From positions 434,001-498,000 of the forward strand of contig CALSRC010000001.1 in assembly GCA_943788645.1 (NCBI GenBank): a DNA stretch of 64,000 nucleotides, written 5' to 3'. Positions 54,701 through 63,671 of the stretch are shown here, in pieces. Source of the DNA: UA16 sp002292325. Its GTDB lineage: Bacteria > Bacteroidota > Bacteroidia > Flavobacteriales_D > Sanyastnellaceae. The translations under genes and the position numbers were made by a program. Under the pieces are notes generated by a model. That model ran no database searches. It was not told the origin of the DNA and saw only the letters and a program-made list of their open reading frames with translations. Numbering within the stretch: the stretch's first letter is position 1; every line of letters starts with the position of its first letter.

Positions 54701-55002
54701 AATCAGTCCTTCATGATGAAGCGATCGAGCGGTTTTTTCACACCGCTCCGGAAGCCGTCTATGCTGAGCGCTCACTGCATTTGGGCGGGGGACAAGTAGG
54801 GCGCCCTGACCGGGTGGTAAAACTTGAAGATGGATGGCACGTAATTGACTTCAAAACAGGTGTCCCACGCGATGGTCACGAGGCTCAAGTTCGTGGTTAC
54901 GCGGAAGCCATACACTCGATGCACCCTGCAGAAAAGGTCCATGGTTGGTTGATTTATACCGAGGTGACTGAGCTCAAGCAAGTTCCGATGCTATTTGGCT
55001 GA
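51706..55002 (+). CDS. AddA-like UvrD-family helicase-nuclease
   Basis: A 1098-residue superfamily 1A helicase with a C-terminal nuclease, as in AddA/RecB. Motifs in order: RASAGSGKTYRLVRDY (Walker A), ITFTNKGAQEMKDRI, FIDEFQDTSITQW (Walker B), VGDGKQAIFRWRNGN, MTPHKAKGLAFKVVI and LNVAYVSMTRAIERQD. The nuclease domain has YGTAVHGLLGSVQ, GRPDRVVK, HVIDFKTG and QVRGYAEAI. It probably processes double-strand DNA ends with the AddB-like protein at 36294-39119. In most Bacteroidota the two genes are neighbours; here they are separated. The ATG at 51706 is chosen over a TTG upstream. Confidence 0.9.
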   Translation: MEDDSEEKFERSGFLIVRASAGSGKTYRLVRDYLACCLWENQPHYFRHILAITFTNKGAQEMKDRILEYVRSVADGTGSMHKSLMEIMPISAEVLESRARALSESMMHHYQDFSVMTIDKFVSRLVRGFAKDLKWEEDFQLELDETALIDEAVSRLLSRVRRPGEESLTSLLEGFVRQQVAEERNANIRTQLTSFGKQVTKESMQKALDALDPEVWNPDALEEFQKAQYDSQKERRKVPVAQAKAAIKRIEELGLGDGDFFHADLPRWLRNVSEGKGRKAGIGVRLQRQIDASSFWRDGADQDVIGRITDAFPAIDDAVVAWSALYTGKEGEDFKLQEHLQERIGLIGTLGLIRSELQAVELEKNVRLFSTLNQKISAIVRDNPAPFIFERLGTRYKNIFIDEFQDTSITQWHNLVQLFEHLMSLNEMGMVVGDGKQAIFRWRNGNYEQLEALPGLIGEPGPVLLEAAESLRRSRKKAELKTNRRSGRKIVEWNNRWFKQIQSLLPNNLESLYDDVEQTSVKEFDGHVHLQVLTASKDTDPVTERNKWILERILHHTGGRIQEENGVRKYVEPQEQNGHFELGDIAVLLRRNKDGSALAQYLLDFGITPWTSESLHLGRHPATRGVIALLESVLDPQNPIHFMTFVQCYCAIHTDVLEADLLQAHHRVEKWKDSENKDREKGVLDREAIYKQIAPDLHVWDRVTSPLTSMIGHCFEALGWGSTFPAYAEGMLELAHEVANKPNGTLKTFLNHWDRVGYRQSIRVAGGGDSVQIMTPHKAKGLAFKVVIAPIHAEKIDSFKDVIPVMLDAEVFGLPAAMLSHADMKDTRLEPERLAEIDRTVVDALNVAYVSMTRAIERQDIALEFARAPELGKEIKTLPQMLWEGWQAEFEKIIEGGDASNFGTEDRESDAKQEENSAQRSQPSLVLGQPFDQKIARPKAHWSEPLPTGTLTARQYGTAVHGLLGSVQRAQDWPALKVRISQSANWPLIQQSEIIQVIESVLHDEAIERFFHTAPEAVYAERSLHLGGGQVGRPDRVVKLEDGWHVIDFKTGVPRDGHEAQVRGYAEAIHSMHPAEKVHGWLIYTEVTELKQVPMLFG

Positions 55003-55058
55003 GAGCATTTCATCAGAATTGACCGTGCTTAGCTAACTTGCTCGTTCAAGTTTCAACC

Positions 55059-58000
55059 ATGATCTCGTTCCTCCGCTCTCGATTTGCTTCATGTATTGCT
55101 CCATTGGTGATGATTCTTGCGCTGATGTCATCTGCATTTTCCCAGCAGCAAGCTTCCGGAACACCGCTCTTTCAAAAAGGCTTTCCGGTCCCTCAAGTTC
55201 ACGTGGATGCTTCGATTGAAATTCGTGCAGAAGCTTGCGCACCTGCAACAGCCTTGCGGGATTTGGAGTGGAACAATGTGCGTGCGTTGATTGAAAATGC
55301 AGGCGCATTGTGGTACAACCGAGCGATTGACAAGGGCGCATTCATGGTTCCCAAAGAAGAAGGTGTTTCGGTCGTTTATGGAGGTGCACTGTGGCTCGGA
55401 GGTATCAGCCCTGACCAACAGCTTAAACTCGCGGCCGTGCGGTACCGCAATGTTGGAAATGATTTTTGGCCTGGGCCACTGACGAATTCTGGAGCAGCAG
55501 AAGTTGACCCTGCCACGTGTGAGCAATACGATCGTTTTGCCATATCCCAGCGCGCAGACGCCATGCGCCATCGCCAGTACTTTGATTGCGCTGTGGACCC
55601 GGAGTGTGACATGGAGGAGCAATTTCCCAATGGATATACCATCCCGTCCTACTTTTTTGACTACCCCGCCCACGGAAATGTCAGCTTGAATCAGGACTAC
55701 TACTTGGCTCCTTTCAAGGACTACGACGGAAATGGATTTTATGACCCCGCCTCAGGGGATTATCCGTGGTACGACTTTCTGCAAGAAATTGACTGTGCTG
55801 AACGCCGTCGAGAAGATCAAGTTCCGCTGTACGGGGACCAAACCTACTACTGGATTTTCAATGATAAAGGCAACATTCACAGCGAATCTCAAGGAGAGCC
55901 GATCGGAATGGAAATCCGCGCCCAAGCATTTGCATTTTCCACCAACGATGAGGTCAATAACATGCAGTTTTATAACTACGTGTTGATCAACCAAGGCACG
56001 CAGACCCTCACGGATACGTATTTCGCTCAATGGGTCGATTGCGACCTCGGTGGGCACGTTGATGATTACGTGGGCGTGGATGTTCGCCGCGGCTTGGGGT
56101 ACAGTTACAACGGGGATGCATTTGATGAAGCCACGAGCTATTCCATCGGATATGGATCGAATCCGCCGGCGATGGGAGTTGACTTTTTTGAAGGACCGTA
56201 TCAAGATTCGGACTCCATTGACAATCCGCTCACCAATGTGTTCACAGACGCGATTGACTCGCTTGGGATTCCGTACCGGGGCATTGGCATTGGGTACGGT
56301 GATGGAATCGTCGACAATGAGCGTTATGGCATGCGGAAGTTCATTTATTACAATTGGAATTTTGGCATCAACGGTCAGCCGACCTTGGCTGCGCAGTACT
56401 ACAATTACATGCGTGGATTTTGGAAAAATGGTCAGCGCATGGCCTACGGCGGAGATGGACTTACTGCAGCAACAGGAGCCAATTTGGAAATCCCTGCGGA
56501 CTATATGTTCCCTGGCGATACAGATCCCAATAAGTGGGGCACATTCGGTATTCCGGTGGATCCGTGGACGGAAGTCGGAGCAGGCAATCCACCGGGCGAT
56601 CGCTTGTTTTTGCAATCCGCCGGGCCATTCACCCTCGAACCGGGTGATTACAACAACATTACGGTCGGTATGGTCTGGGCACGAGCAACGGGTGGAGAAC
56701 CGTTTGAAAGTGTAGAGTTGCTCCGGCTGGCAGACGACAAGGCTCAAGCCCTGTTCGATAACTGCTTTGAAATTGTTTCAGGACCGGACGCACCTGACAT
56801 GACCATTCAAGAATTGGAGAATGAATTGATCCTCTACTTCACCAATGCCAATCCGCTTTCCAATAACTATGGGGAAGAGTACATGGCGATGGACCCTTCA
56901 ATTCCCACGGAACTGGAGGATGGCACCGTACTCACCGATGAGGAGCGCAGCTATGTTTTTGAAGGTTACAAAATTTACCAACTACGCGACAATGCTGTGA
57001 GTCCGGCAGATCTGGCTGACATCAATGCAGCTCGACTCATTGCCCAGTGCGATATCAACAATGGCATAACCCAAGTGATCAACTACGACTTTGATGCATC
57101 GCTTGAGTTGCCGGTACCCACACTCATGGCCAACGGCCAGGACGATGGCATCTTCCACAGTTTGCAGGTGACGACGGATGCTTTTGCACAAGGCGATAAC
57201 CGTTTGGTGAATCACAAGACCTACTACTTCATGGCCTTGGCTTATGGGTACAATAATTATCGCCCGTATGATGCGGTGCTCGGCACGGGCCAAGACGTTC
57301 AGTTCAAAGCTTCTCGAAAGGCAGCGGTAGGCTCCATTCGATCGTACAGTGGCGTACCCCACGACCCTTCTCCTGAGGCGGGCGGTACGATTCAGCACGC
57401 AGAATACGGCAGCGGCGTCGAGATGACGAAGTACGAGGGCAAAGGCAACGGTATGATGGACCTCGAGCTCACAGCAGCATCCGAGGAGGACATCTTGGAA
57501 AACACCATCGCTTCGACAGTGACTTATGCTGCCGGCCACGGTCCTGTGGACGTCCGCGTGGTGGATCCGCTGCGGGTTCCCAATGCCGACTTCGAACTCC
57601 GCGTTGCTGGCGATGACGCCGACCTGGAGGACGCTATCGACGCGTACTGGACGCTCACCAACCTGTCGCTCCTCAGCGACACCGATCCCGACAACGACTA
57701 CCAAGCCGTGTACGAATCGGCTTCGTCCATCGCACTTCTCAACGAAGAGTTGCTATTGAACTGGGGACTTTCGGTCACAGTGCATCAGTATGCGTACCCG
57801 CTCGATGGCAAGTTCACCGAGCCTGTGCATTCTTCCATCACCTTTGACGATCCGGCTCGCCCGTGGCTCTTGGGCATTCCTGATGCCGAGGGCTTCAACC
57901 AGCTCAACTGGATCCGTGCGGGCAACCAAGAAGGTGCCAGCGATGTGCCTTCGGAAGTCATCTTCAACGATTTGAAGACGGGCAATCCCCTCGACGAGGA

Positions 58001-59267
58001 CGAAGTCTACGAAGGCATCCTCGGCGGTACCTGGGCTCCTTATTGCCTTGTCTCCTATACAGGTGATGTGGAACTGCCTAGCGGTGAAGTGGTGAAGCTT
58101 CCGAACATTGCTCCAACCATTGACGGCTTTGAGGGCGACCTCTCACCGTTCTCTGGCATCAGCGGATTGAACAACGTCGACGTGGTCCTGACCAAGGACA
58201 AGAGCCTTTGGACGCGCTGCCCCGTCTTGGAGATGCAGTCGGTCGAAGAACTCGCTCAGAACGGAGGAGAGAAACTCGGTTTGCGACGCCATCCTTCGGT
58301 CGATAAGAACGGCCGTTATGATGGGCAAGCAGGTTACAACAGCAGCGAGGCCAATCCCAACGGCAATCAACCTGACGGTATGGGCTGGTTCCCAGGCTAT
58401 GCCATCGACCTCGGCACCGGTGAGCGCCTCAACATGGCGTTTGGTGAAGACTCGTGGCTCGGTGCTGAAAACGGCAAAGACATGCTGTGGAATCCTTCTC
58501 CGAACATCTACGGTGGCGTAGGCGGCGGCGGTGGATTTGGTGGAAGTGCTGTCTACGCTGGAGGACAACACTGGATTTACGTCTTCAAGAACTCGCAGTA
58601 CGAAGAAGGCAGTGAGAACCGCATGCCGGCGTACGATGGCGGCAACTACCTCTGGACCAACCTCGAGGACAACCCTTCAACCACCAATGTGCGCCGTGTA
58701 TTCCGCGCGTGCACCTGGGTCGGCTCTTCGTTGCTCAACGACGACTTTGAGATGCTGTCGCCTGAAGACGGACTCATTCCGAATGATGTGCGGATTCGCT
58801 TGCGCGTGGCCAAAGCGTACGAAAAGTACAGCTCGGCTACCCTCGATGCAGAGAACTATGACGTGGCAGAGAACTTCAACAATCCGTTGTACCGATTCTC
58901 CACGACAGACGTCGCTACACAGACCGACGAAAATCCCGTTCTGATAAGCATCCTCGACGACATCAACATCGTGCCCAATCCGTATTATGCATTTAGCCAG
59001 TACGAGACCAGTAAGCTCGATAACCGCGTCAAGGTGACCAACCTGCCCGAAGTGTGCACCGTGCGCATCTACAACCTGCAGGGAACCCTGGTCCGGTCAT
59101 TCTTCAAAGCCGATCCGCTGACATCACTGGATTGGGACCTCAAGAACGAACGCAACGTCCCCATCGCGGGTGGCGTTTACATCATCCACATCGACGTCCC
59201 CAACGTCGGAGAAAAGACACTCAAATGGTTCGGCATCATGCGCCCAACCGATTTGGATAATTTCTGA
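55059..59267 (+). CDS. Large secreted protein with T9SS-type C-terminal domain
   Basis: A 1402-residue exported protein of a Bacteroidota family with no known function. Signal peptide about 1-29 (MILALMSSAFSQ), then a conserved opening with ALWYNRAIDKGAFMVPK, VVYGGALWLGGIS and LAAVRYR...GNDFWPGPLT, then long aromatic-rich beta regions. The last about 100 residues (NIVPNPYYAFSQYE, VRIYNLQGTLVRSF, WDLKNERNVPIAGGVYII) are a type A-like sorting domain. From about 57,300 to the stop, base composition and codon choice change to a clearly GC-richer, C-ending style, unlike the first half and the neighbours. The ATG at 55059 gives the signal peptide. Role in adhesion or surface structure is only guesswork. 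Confidence 0.8.
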   Translation: MISFLRSRFASCIAPLVMILALMSSAFSQQQASGTPLFQKGFPVPQVHVDASIEIRAEACAPATALRDLEWNNVRALIENAGALWYNRAIDKGAFMVPKEEGVSVVYGGALWLGGISPDQQLKLAAVRYRNVGNDFWPGPLTNSGAAEVDPATCEQYDRFAISQRADAMRHRQYFDCAVDPECDMEEQFPNGYTIPSYFFDYPAHGNVSLNQDYYLAPFKDYDGNGFYDPASGDYPWYDFLQEIDCAERRREDQVPLYGDQTYYWIFNDKGNIHSESQGEPIGMEIRAQAFAFSTNDEVNNMQFYNYVLINQGTQTLTDTYFAQWVDCDLGGHVDDYVGVDVRRGLGYSYNGDAFDEATSYSIGYGSNPPAMGVDFFEGPYQDSDSIDNPLTNVFTDAIDSLGIPYRGIGIGYGDGIVDNERYGMRKFIYYNWNFGINGQPTLAAQYYNYMRGFWKNGQRMAYGGDGLTAATGANLEIPADYMFPGDTDPNKWGTFGIPVDPWTEVGAGNPPGDRLFLQSAGPFTLEPGDYNNITVGMVWARATGGEPFESVELLRLADDKAQALFDNCFEIVSGPDAPDMTIQELENELILYFTNANPLSNNYGEEYMAMDPSIPTELEDGTVLTDEERSYVFEGYKIYQLRDNAVSPADLADINAARLIAQCDINNGITQVINYDFDASLELPVPTLMANGQDDGIFHSLQVTTDAFAQGDNRLVNHKTYYFMALAYGYNNYRPYDAVLGTGQDVQFKASRKAAVGSIRSYSGVPHDPSPEAGGTIQHAEYGSGVEMTKYEGKGNGMMDLELTAASEEDILENTIASTVTYAAGHGPVDVRVVDPLRVPNADFELRVAGDDADLEDAIDAYWTLTNLSLLSDTDPDNDYQAVYESASSIALLNEELLLNWGLSVTVHQYAYPLDGKFTEPVHSSITFDDPARPWLLGIPDAEGFNQLNWIRAGNQEGASDVPSEVIFNDLKTGNPLDEDEVYEGILGGTWAPYCLVSYTGDVELPSGEVVKLPNIAPTIDGFEGDLSPFSGISGLNNVDVVLTKDKSLWTRCPVLEMQSVEELAQNGGEKLGLRRHPSVDKNGRYDGQAGYNSSEANPNGNQPDGMGWFPGYAIDLGTGERLNMAFGEDSWLGAENGKDMLWNPSPNIYGGVGGGGGFGGSAVYAGGQHWIYVFKNSQYEEGSENRMPAYDGGNYLWTNLEDNPSTTNVRRVFRACTWVGSSLLNDDFEMLSPEDGLIPNDVRIRLRVAKAYEKYSSATLDAENYDVAENFNNPLYRFSTTDVATQTDENPVLISILDDINIVPNPYYAFSQYETSKLDNRVKVTNLPEVCTVRIYNLQGTLVRSFFKADPLTSLDWDLKNERNVPIAGGVYIIHIDVPNVGEKTLKWFGIMRPTDLDNF

Positions 59268-59284
59268 TCAGACTCGAAGATGAT

Positions 59285-59364
59285 AACAGGTTGCAGTGGG
59301 AATTAATTCTCCTGGGTTAACTGAATCAGATGCATGTTGGATGAAATTGCCAGTGTAACCTGTT
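59285..59364. promoter_or_regulatory. Inverted repeat upstream of the RND operon
   Basis: AACAGGTT (59285-59292) and its reverse complement AACCTGTT (59357-59364) flank a 64-base spacer in the 106-base gap before the efflux genes. CAGTG also occurs next to each copy. It could be a pair of operator half sites, but a chance 8-base match is not excluded. Confidence 0.2.
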
Positions 59365-59373
59365 GAACGAAGT

Positions 59374-60525
59374 ATGAATTCATTTTTGAAAGGAACCATT
59401 CGATTGGTTTTAGGTCTTGTGATTTTGGGTGCAGGAATCGGGATGATGAACGGCCTAATTTCCTTGAAAGAGGAAATGCCGGTCTCCGATAAACCTTCCG
59501 TACCGCGTGCTGTACGAACAGAAGCCATTGAACTGGGATCAATCGCTCCCAAAACCCCCGTTGAAGGACGGGTGGAGGCCTTGTATCGGATGGAAATCAT
59601 GACGGAAGTCACTGGAAATCTGGTGATGGGATCCAAGGAATTCCGGGAGGGAACCGCTTTTCGGGCAGGCGAAGTGATGTTGGAATTAGACGATACCGAG
59701 TCGCGACTCGCTTTGGTTGCTCAACGCAGTCAGTTTTTGCAGCTTCTCTCTGGCCAATTGGCAGACCTTCAATTGGATTTTGAAGGCAGAGGAGAAGTGT
59801 GGTTGGAATATGTGAGCTCTGTGCGCATGGACGCCGACTTGCCTGATTTACCAGACCCAGCTTCCAATCGAGAGCGATTATTTCTCGCCAACCGAGGCAT
59901 CGTTACGAGTTATCACAGCATTCGCTCGGCAGAAGAGCGCTTGAGTAAATTTCAGGTTCGTGCACCTTTTAACGGAATCGTGGTACAGGCCAATGTGCGC
60001 CCCGGCGGTCTCGTGCGTGCGGGTCAGGTTTCAGGCATTCTCGTGGGCCAAGGGGATTATGAGATAAAGACGGCGGTTCATGCACGGTATTTGTCCTCCA
60101 TCGCACGCCGCGATTCGGTGAGGTTTTTTGATGAGAATGGAATCATCGTGGCAGATGGCGTCGTTGATCGAATTGCGGGCAATGTGGATTCATCGACTCA
60201 GTCAGCGAGTGTCTTCTGCCGCGTTTCATCAGTTCAAGGCCAAGCCAATGCCATTCGAGACGGTCGGTTTTTGACCGGTGAAATCAGGAGCAGGGCCTTC
60301 GAACAGGCATTTGAAATTCCGTTGACCTGGATGCACGATGACCATCAAGTTTATGAGGTGGTGAATGGTGAATTGGAAGAGCGTAAGATCGAGGTATTGT
60401 TCCAGTCCCGATCGCACGCCATTGGTCGTGGTTTGGATTCAGGAGTGCGGGTCCTCAGTGAATCGCTGACCAACGCTTTTGACGGCATGGCCGTGCAATC
60501 AACCACCGAAGAACTCCAGGATTGA
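59374..60525 (+). CDS. RND efflux periplasmic adaptor subunit
   Basis: A 383-residue membrane fusion protein. The N-terminus has one anchor (FLKGTIRLVLGLVILGAGIGMM) and then the beta-barrel/lipoyl order of the HlyD family: VEGRVEALYRMEIMTEVTGNL, FRAGEVMLELDDTESRLALV at the start of the helical hairpin, and FQVRAPFNGIVVQANVRPGGLVRAGQ where the lipoyl domain closes. It ends with a membrane-proximal domain. It links the inner-membrane pump to the outer-membrane channel. Its stop overlaps the permease start by one base (TGATG), so the proteins are made together. Confidence 0.92.
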   Translation: MNSFLKGTIRLVLGLVILGAGIGMMNGLISLKEEMPVSDKPSVPRAVRTEAIELGSIAPKTPVEGRVEALYRMEIMTEVTGNLVMGSKEFREGTAFRAGEVMLELDDTESRLALVAQRSQFLQLLSGQLADLQLDFEGRGEVWLEYVSSVRMDADLPDLPDPASNRERLFLANRGIVTSYHSIRSAEERLSKFQVRAPFNGIVVQANVRPGGLVRAGQVSGILVGQGDYEIKTAVHARYLSSIARRDSVRFFDENGIIVADGVVDRIAGNVDSSTQSASVFCRVSSVQGQANAIRDGRFLTGEIRSRAFEQAFEIPLTWMHDDHQVYEVVNGELEERKIEVLFQSRSHAIGRGLDSGVRVLSESLTNAFDGMAVQSTTEELQD

Positions 60526-63500
60526 TGCGCAGCCTCATTCGTTATTTTGTCCGCTATAACCTGACCGGTGACCTGCTCATGTTGGCCATTTTGGCATCGG
60601 GTTATGTGGGGCTTACAAACCTCCGCTCGAATTTTTTCCCGGTCACCGAATCAAAGAGCATCCAAGTCCAAGTCGTTTACCCCGGGGCTTCGGCCGAGGA
60701 AATTGAAGAAGGGATTGTGGCGAAGATTGAGGAAAACCTCAAGGGAATTTCAGGTCTGGATCAGGTCAAATCAGTTTGCAGTGAGAATACAGGAATCATT
60801 TCCATTGAGACCATTTCCCCCGAATTGACGGACGAGGCGTTGCAAAACGTGAAGAATGCCGTGGACCGCATCGCGAGCTTTCCGGTGGGCATGGAGCCAC
60901 CGATTGTATTTAAGCAAGAGGCAATCGGGGTGTCCATTTCCTTCGCCGTCGTTGGCATTGATGATTTGCGAATTTTGAAAGCTGAGGCTCGGCGGATCGA
61001 GACAGAATTGCGGAGTGCTTCAGTTATTTCACAGGTTCAGCTGAGCGGATTCCCGGACGAAGAAATCGAGATCAGTTTGCGTCAAGCTCAATTGAACGAA
61101 TTGAATTTGACCGTGGGCGAAATTGCCGAAGCGGTGCGAAACGCCAATTTGGAGTCGACAGGTGGTCGCTTGAAATTGGTCAATGAAGAGATGATCATCC
61201 GGGGTCGTTTCCGGAAATACGATGCAGAGTCCATGCGCGACATCATCATCCGTGCTAACCGAGACGGTCGTGTCGTGCGCTTGGGTGATGTCGCCGAGGT
61301 GGAGCAGCGATGGGCCGAGAATGACCCTTCTCGCAATTGGTTCAACGGCCAGCCTGCCGCCGTCATCACGGTCAACAACCTCACCACCGAATCCATCCTT
61401 GACATCACGGCCTATGTTCGCGAGTACATCGATCAATACAATGCAAAAGGCGGTGCTTCGCGCATTGAGGTCATCCGAGATTCCAGTACCGTTCTCAACC
61501 AGCGGATTGATCTCTTGGTCAACAATGGCATAATCGGCTTCTTTTTGGTTATTTTATTTTTGGCCTTGTTCCTGAACATTCGGCTTGCTTTCTGGGTGGC
61601 CCTCGCCATTCCTGTTTCCTTTATGGGCATGTTCCTCTTCGCCGGTGCCATGGGGGTAACGATCAATGTGATTTCGCTGTTCGGGATGATTTTGGTCATC
61701 GGTATTTTGGTAGATGATGGCATTGTAATCGCGGAAAACATTTACCAGCATTATGAACGGGGGGAATCACGCATGGAGGCGACCATCAACGGTACGCTCG
61801 AAGTGTTGCCTGCGGTTTTTGCAGCGATTGTCACCACGGTCGTGGCATTTTCTTCCTTCTTCTACATCGAAGGCCAATTGGGTGACTTTTTTGGAGACAT
61901 GGCGACGGTCATCATTTTGACTTTGGTCTTTTCCTTGGTCGAAGGGGCGTTGATTTTACCTGCGCACATCGGTCATTCGAAGGCATTGCGCCGTGACTTT
62001 AAACCCAACCGTGTGGAGCGTCTGATGCGCGGCATCATGAATGGTATGCGAGATTCCATTTATGCGCCTATTTTGCGTTTTAGCTTGAAGCAACCCTGGG
62101 TCATGTTTTGCATCATCGTTGCGATTTTCCTGGTGTCGGTACCTGGATTGATTGGCAGTGGCTTGGTGAAAACGACGTTTTTCCCTTTCATTGAGGGCGA
62201 TAACTTGACGGTCAATTTGACCATGCAAGCTGGCACCCGTGAGCAAATCACCAAGTCAGAATTGGACCGAATTGAGGCCATTGTGTGGGAAGTCAATGAG
62301 GAGTTGTCTGCCCAACGCGACGACAGTTTGCAATTGATTCTGGCCGTAGACAAGCGCATCGGCCCTTCGATGTACAATGGACTGATCAATGTTCAGCTGC
62401 TGGACGGAGAGCGTCGGAACATGCAATCCACCGATATCTCAGGAATGATTCGTGAGCGAGTGGGGACGGTGCTCGGTGCAGAGAATTTGAGCTTTGCCGC
62501 CTTTTCTCCATTTGGTCGGCCGGTATCGGTTTCCTTGCTTGGTAACAACCTGGGTGAATTGGAGGCCGCGACCGAGGAGCTCAAGGCTGCCATGCTGCAG
62601 CGGGAGGACCTGAAAGACGTCATTGACAACAACCAAAAGGGAATGCAAGAGGTTTCCATCCAGTTAAAACCCCGGGCTTTTCAATTGGGCTTCACCCATC
62701 AATCTGTGATGGCGCAGATCCGTCAGAGCTTTTTTGGTGCGGAGGCGCAGCGGCTGCAAAAGGGGCGGGATGAAGTGCGGGTGTGGGTGCGTCTGGATGA
62801 ACGGGATCGCCAATCCATGGGGGATTTGCAGTCGTTTCGTGTTCAAGACATCGCGGGCGCACAAATTCCGCTAACCGAAATCGCTACGGTGAAGGTTGGG
62901 CGAGGCATTAGCGCTATCAACCGATTGTATGGTCAGCGGGAGGTTCAGGTATCTGCTGATTTGGCGGGTCCAGAGGTGAGCGCATCGGATGCGAATGCCG
63001 CCATTAAAACGGAAGTGCTGCCACCAATTTTACAGCGCTATCCGAGTATTACGCCGAGTTACGAGGGCCAGAACCGAGAGGTCATTAAGTCCCAAGAAAG
63101 CATTCAACGGGTGATGCCGTTGATCTTTGCCTTGATGCTCTTCATCATCATCTTGGCGTTTCGCTCTCCCTTGCAAGGGTTAGCCGTCTTCGGACTGATT
63201 CCTTTTGGATTCATCGGGGTAAGTCTCGGGCATTGGATTTTGGGAGCCCAAATCAGTTTATTCTCCATTTTGGGAATGATTGCACTCATTGGAATTTTGG
63301 TCAACGACGCGTTGGTATTCGTGGCTGCTTACAACGTGAATCTGAAGCAGGGTATGGAAGTCAAAACGGCAATTTGGGAAGCGGGCATGAGTCGCTTTCG
63401 TCCCATTGTTTTGACGTCGATTACCACCGTTGCCGGTTTGGCACCGCTGATGCTCAACAAAAGCTTTCAAGCACAATTCTTAATTCCCATGGCGATTGCG

Positions 63501-63671
63501 GTGGCCTTTGGCTTGCTGTTCGTCACGGTGATCATCCTTGTTTTGCTCCCTATTTATTTGCAGTGGATCAATCCTTTGCACCGGAGTTGGGTGTGGATCA
63601 AGCGAGGCGATTGGCCCTCCGTAGAAGCGGGTGAGCCAGCCAATCGGGAAGAACAATCTTTTGAAGAATGA
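60525..63671 (+). CDS. RND efflux transporter permease
   Basis: A 1048-residue inner-membrane proton-driven pump of the AcrB type. It has the duplicated layout with 12 membrane segments. The first half carries GILVDDGIVIAENIY, including the acidic pair used for proton relay; the second has GILVNDALVFVAAYN. Large periplasmic loops hold the porter domains (VQVVYPGASAEEIEEGIV, GFPDEEIEISLRQAQL). In HAE-1 pumps such proteins export hydrophobic drugs and detergents; this branch, with the ordinary VDDGIVIAEN motif, is broad and its substrate is unknown. It overlaps the adaptor by one base and tolC by four bases. Confidence 0.94.
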   Translation: MRSLIRYFVRYNLTGDLLMLAILASGYVGLTNLRSNFFPVTESKSIQVQVVYPGASAEEIEEGIVAKIEENLKGISGLDQVKSVCSENTGIISIETISPELTDEALQNVKNAVDRIASFPVGMEPPIVFKQEAIGVSISFAVVGIDDLRILKAEARRIETELRSASVISQVQLSGFPDEEIEISLRQAQLNELNLTVGEIAEAVRNANLESTGGRLKLVNEEMIIRGRFRKYDAESMRDIIIRANRDGRVVRLGDVAEVEQRWAENDPSRNWFNGQPAAVITVNNLTTESILDITAYVREYIDQYNAKGGASRIEVIRDSSTVLNQRIDLLVNNGIIGFFLVILFLALFLNIRLAFWVALAIPVSFMGMFLFAGAMGVTINVISLFGMILVIGILVDDGIVIAENIYQHYERGESRMEATINGTLEVLPAVFAAIVTTVVAFSSFFYIEGQLGDFFGDMATVIILTLVFSLVEGALILPAHIGHSKALRRDFKPNRVERLMRGIMNGMRDSIYAPILRFSLKQPWVMFCIIVAIFLVSVPGLIGSGLVKTTFFPFIEGDNLTVNLTMQAGTREQITKSELDRIEAIVWEVNEELSAQRDDSLQLILAVDKRIGPSMYNGLINVQLLDGERRNMQSTDISGMIRERVGTVLGAENLSFAAFSPFGRPVSVSLLGNNLGELEAATEELKAAMLQREDLKDVIDNNQKGMQEVSIQLKPRAFQLGFTHQSVMAQIRQSFFGAEAQRLQKGRDEVRVWVRLDERDRQSMGDLQSFRVQDIAGAQIPLTEIATVKVGRGISAINRLYGQREVQVSADLAGPEVSASDANAAIKTEVLPPILQRYPSITPSYEGQNREVIKSQESIQRVMPLIFALMLFIIILAFRSPLQGLAVFGLIPFGFIGVSLGHWILGAQISLFSILGMIALIGILVNDALVFVAAYNVNLKQGMEVKTAIWEAGMSRFRPIVLTSITTVAGLAPLMLNKSFQAQFLIPMAIAVAFGLLFVTVIILVLLPIYLQWINPLHRSWVWIKRGDWPSVEAGEPANREEQSFEE

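Noticed and set aside
55752..56747. Long open frame of 331 codons on the minus strand inside the T9SS cargo gene
   Set aside because: It is the shadow of a well-supported gene on the other strand, lacks a recognisable domain or signal, and has a composition unlike its neighbours' proteins.
56982..57704. Minus-strand frame of 240 codons
   Set aside because: Opposite a conserved exported-protein gene; its length partly follows from the GC-richer 3' half.
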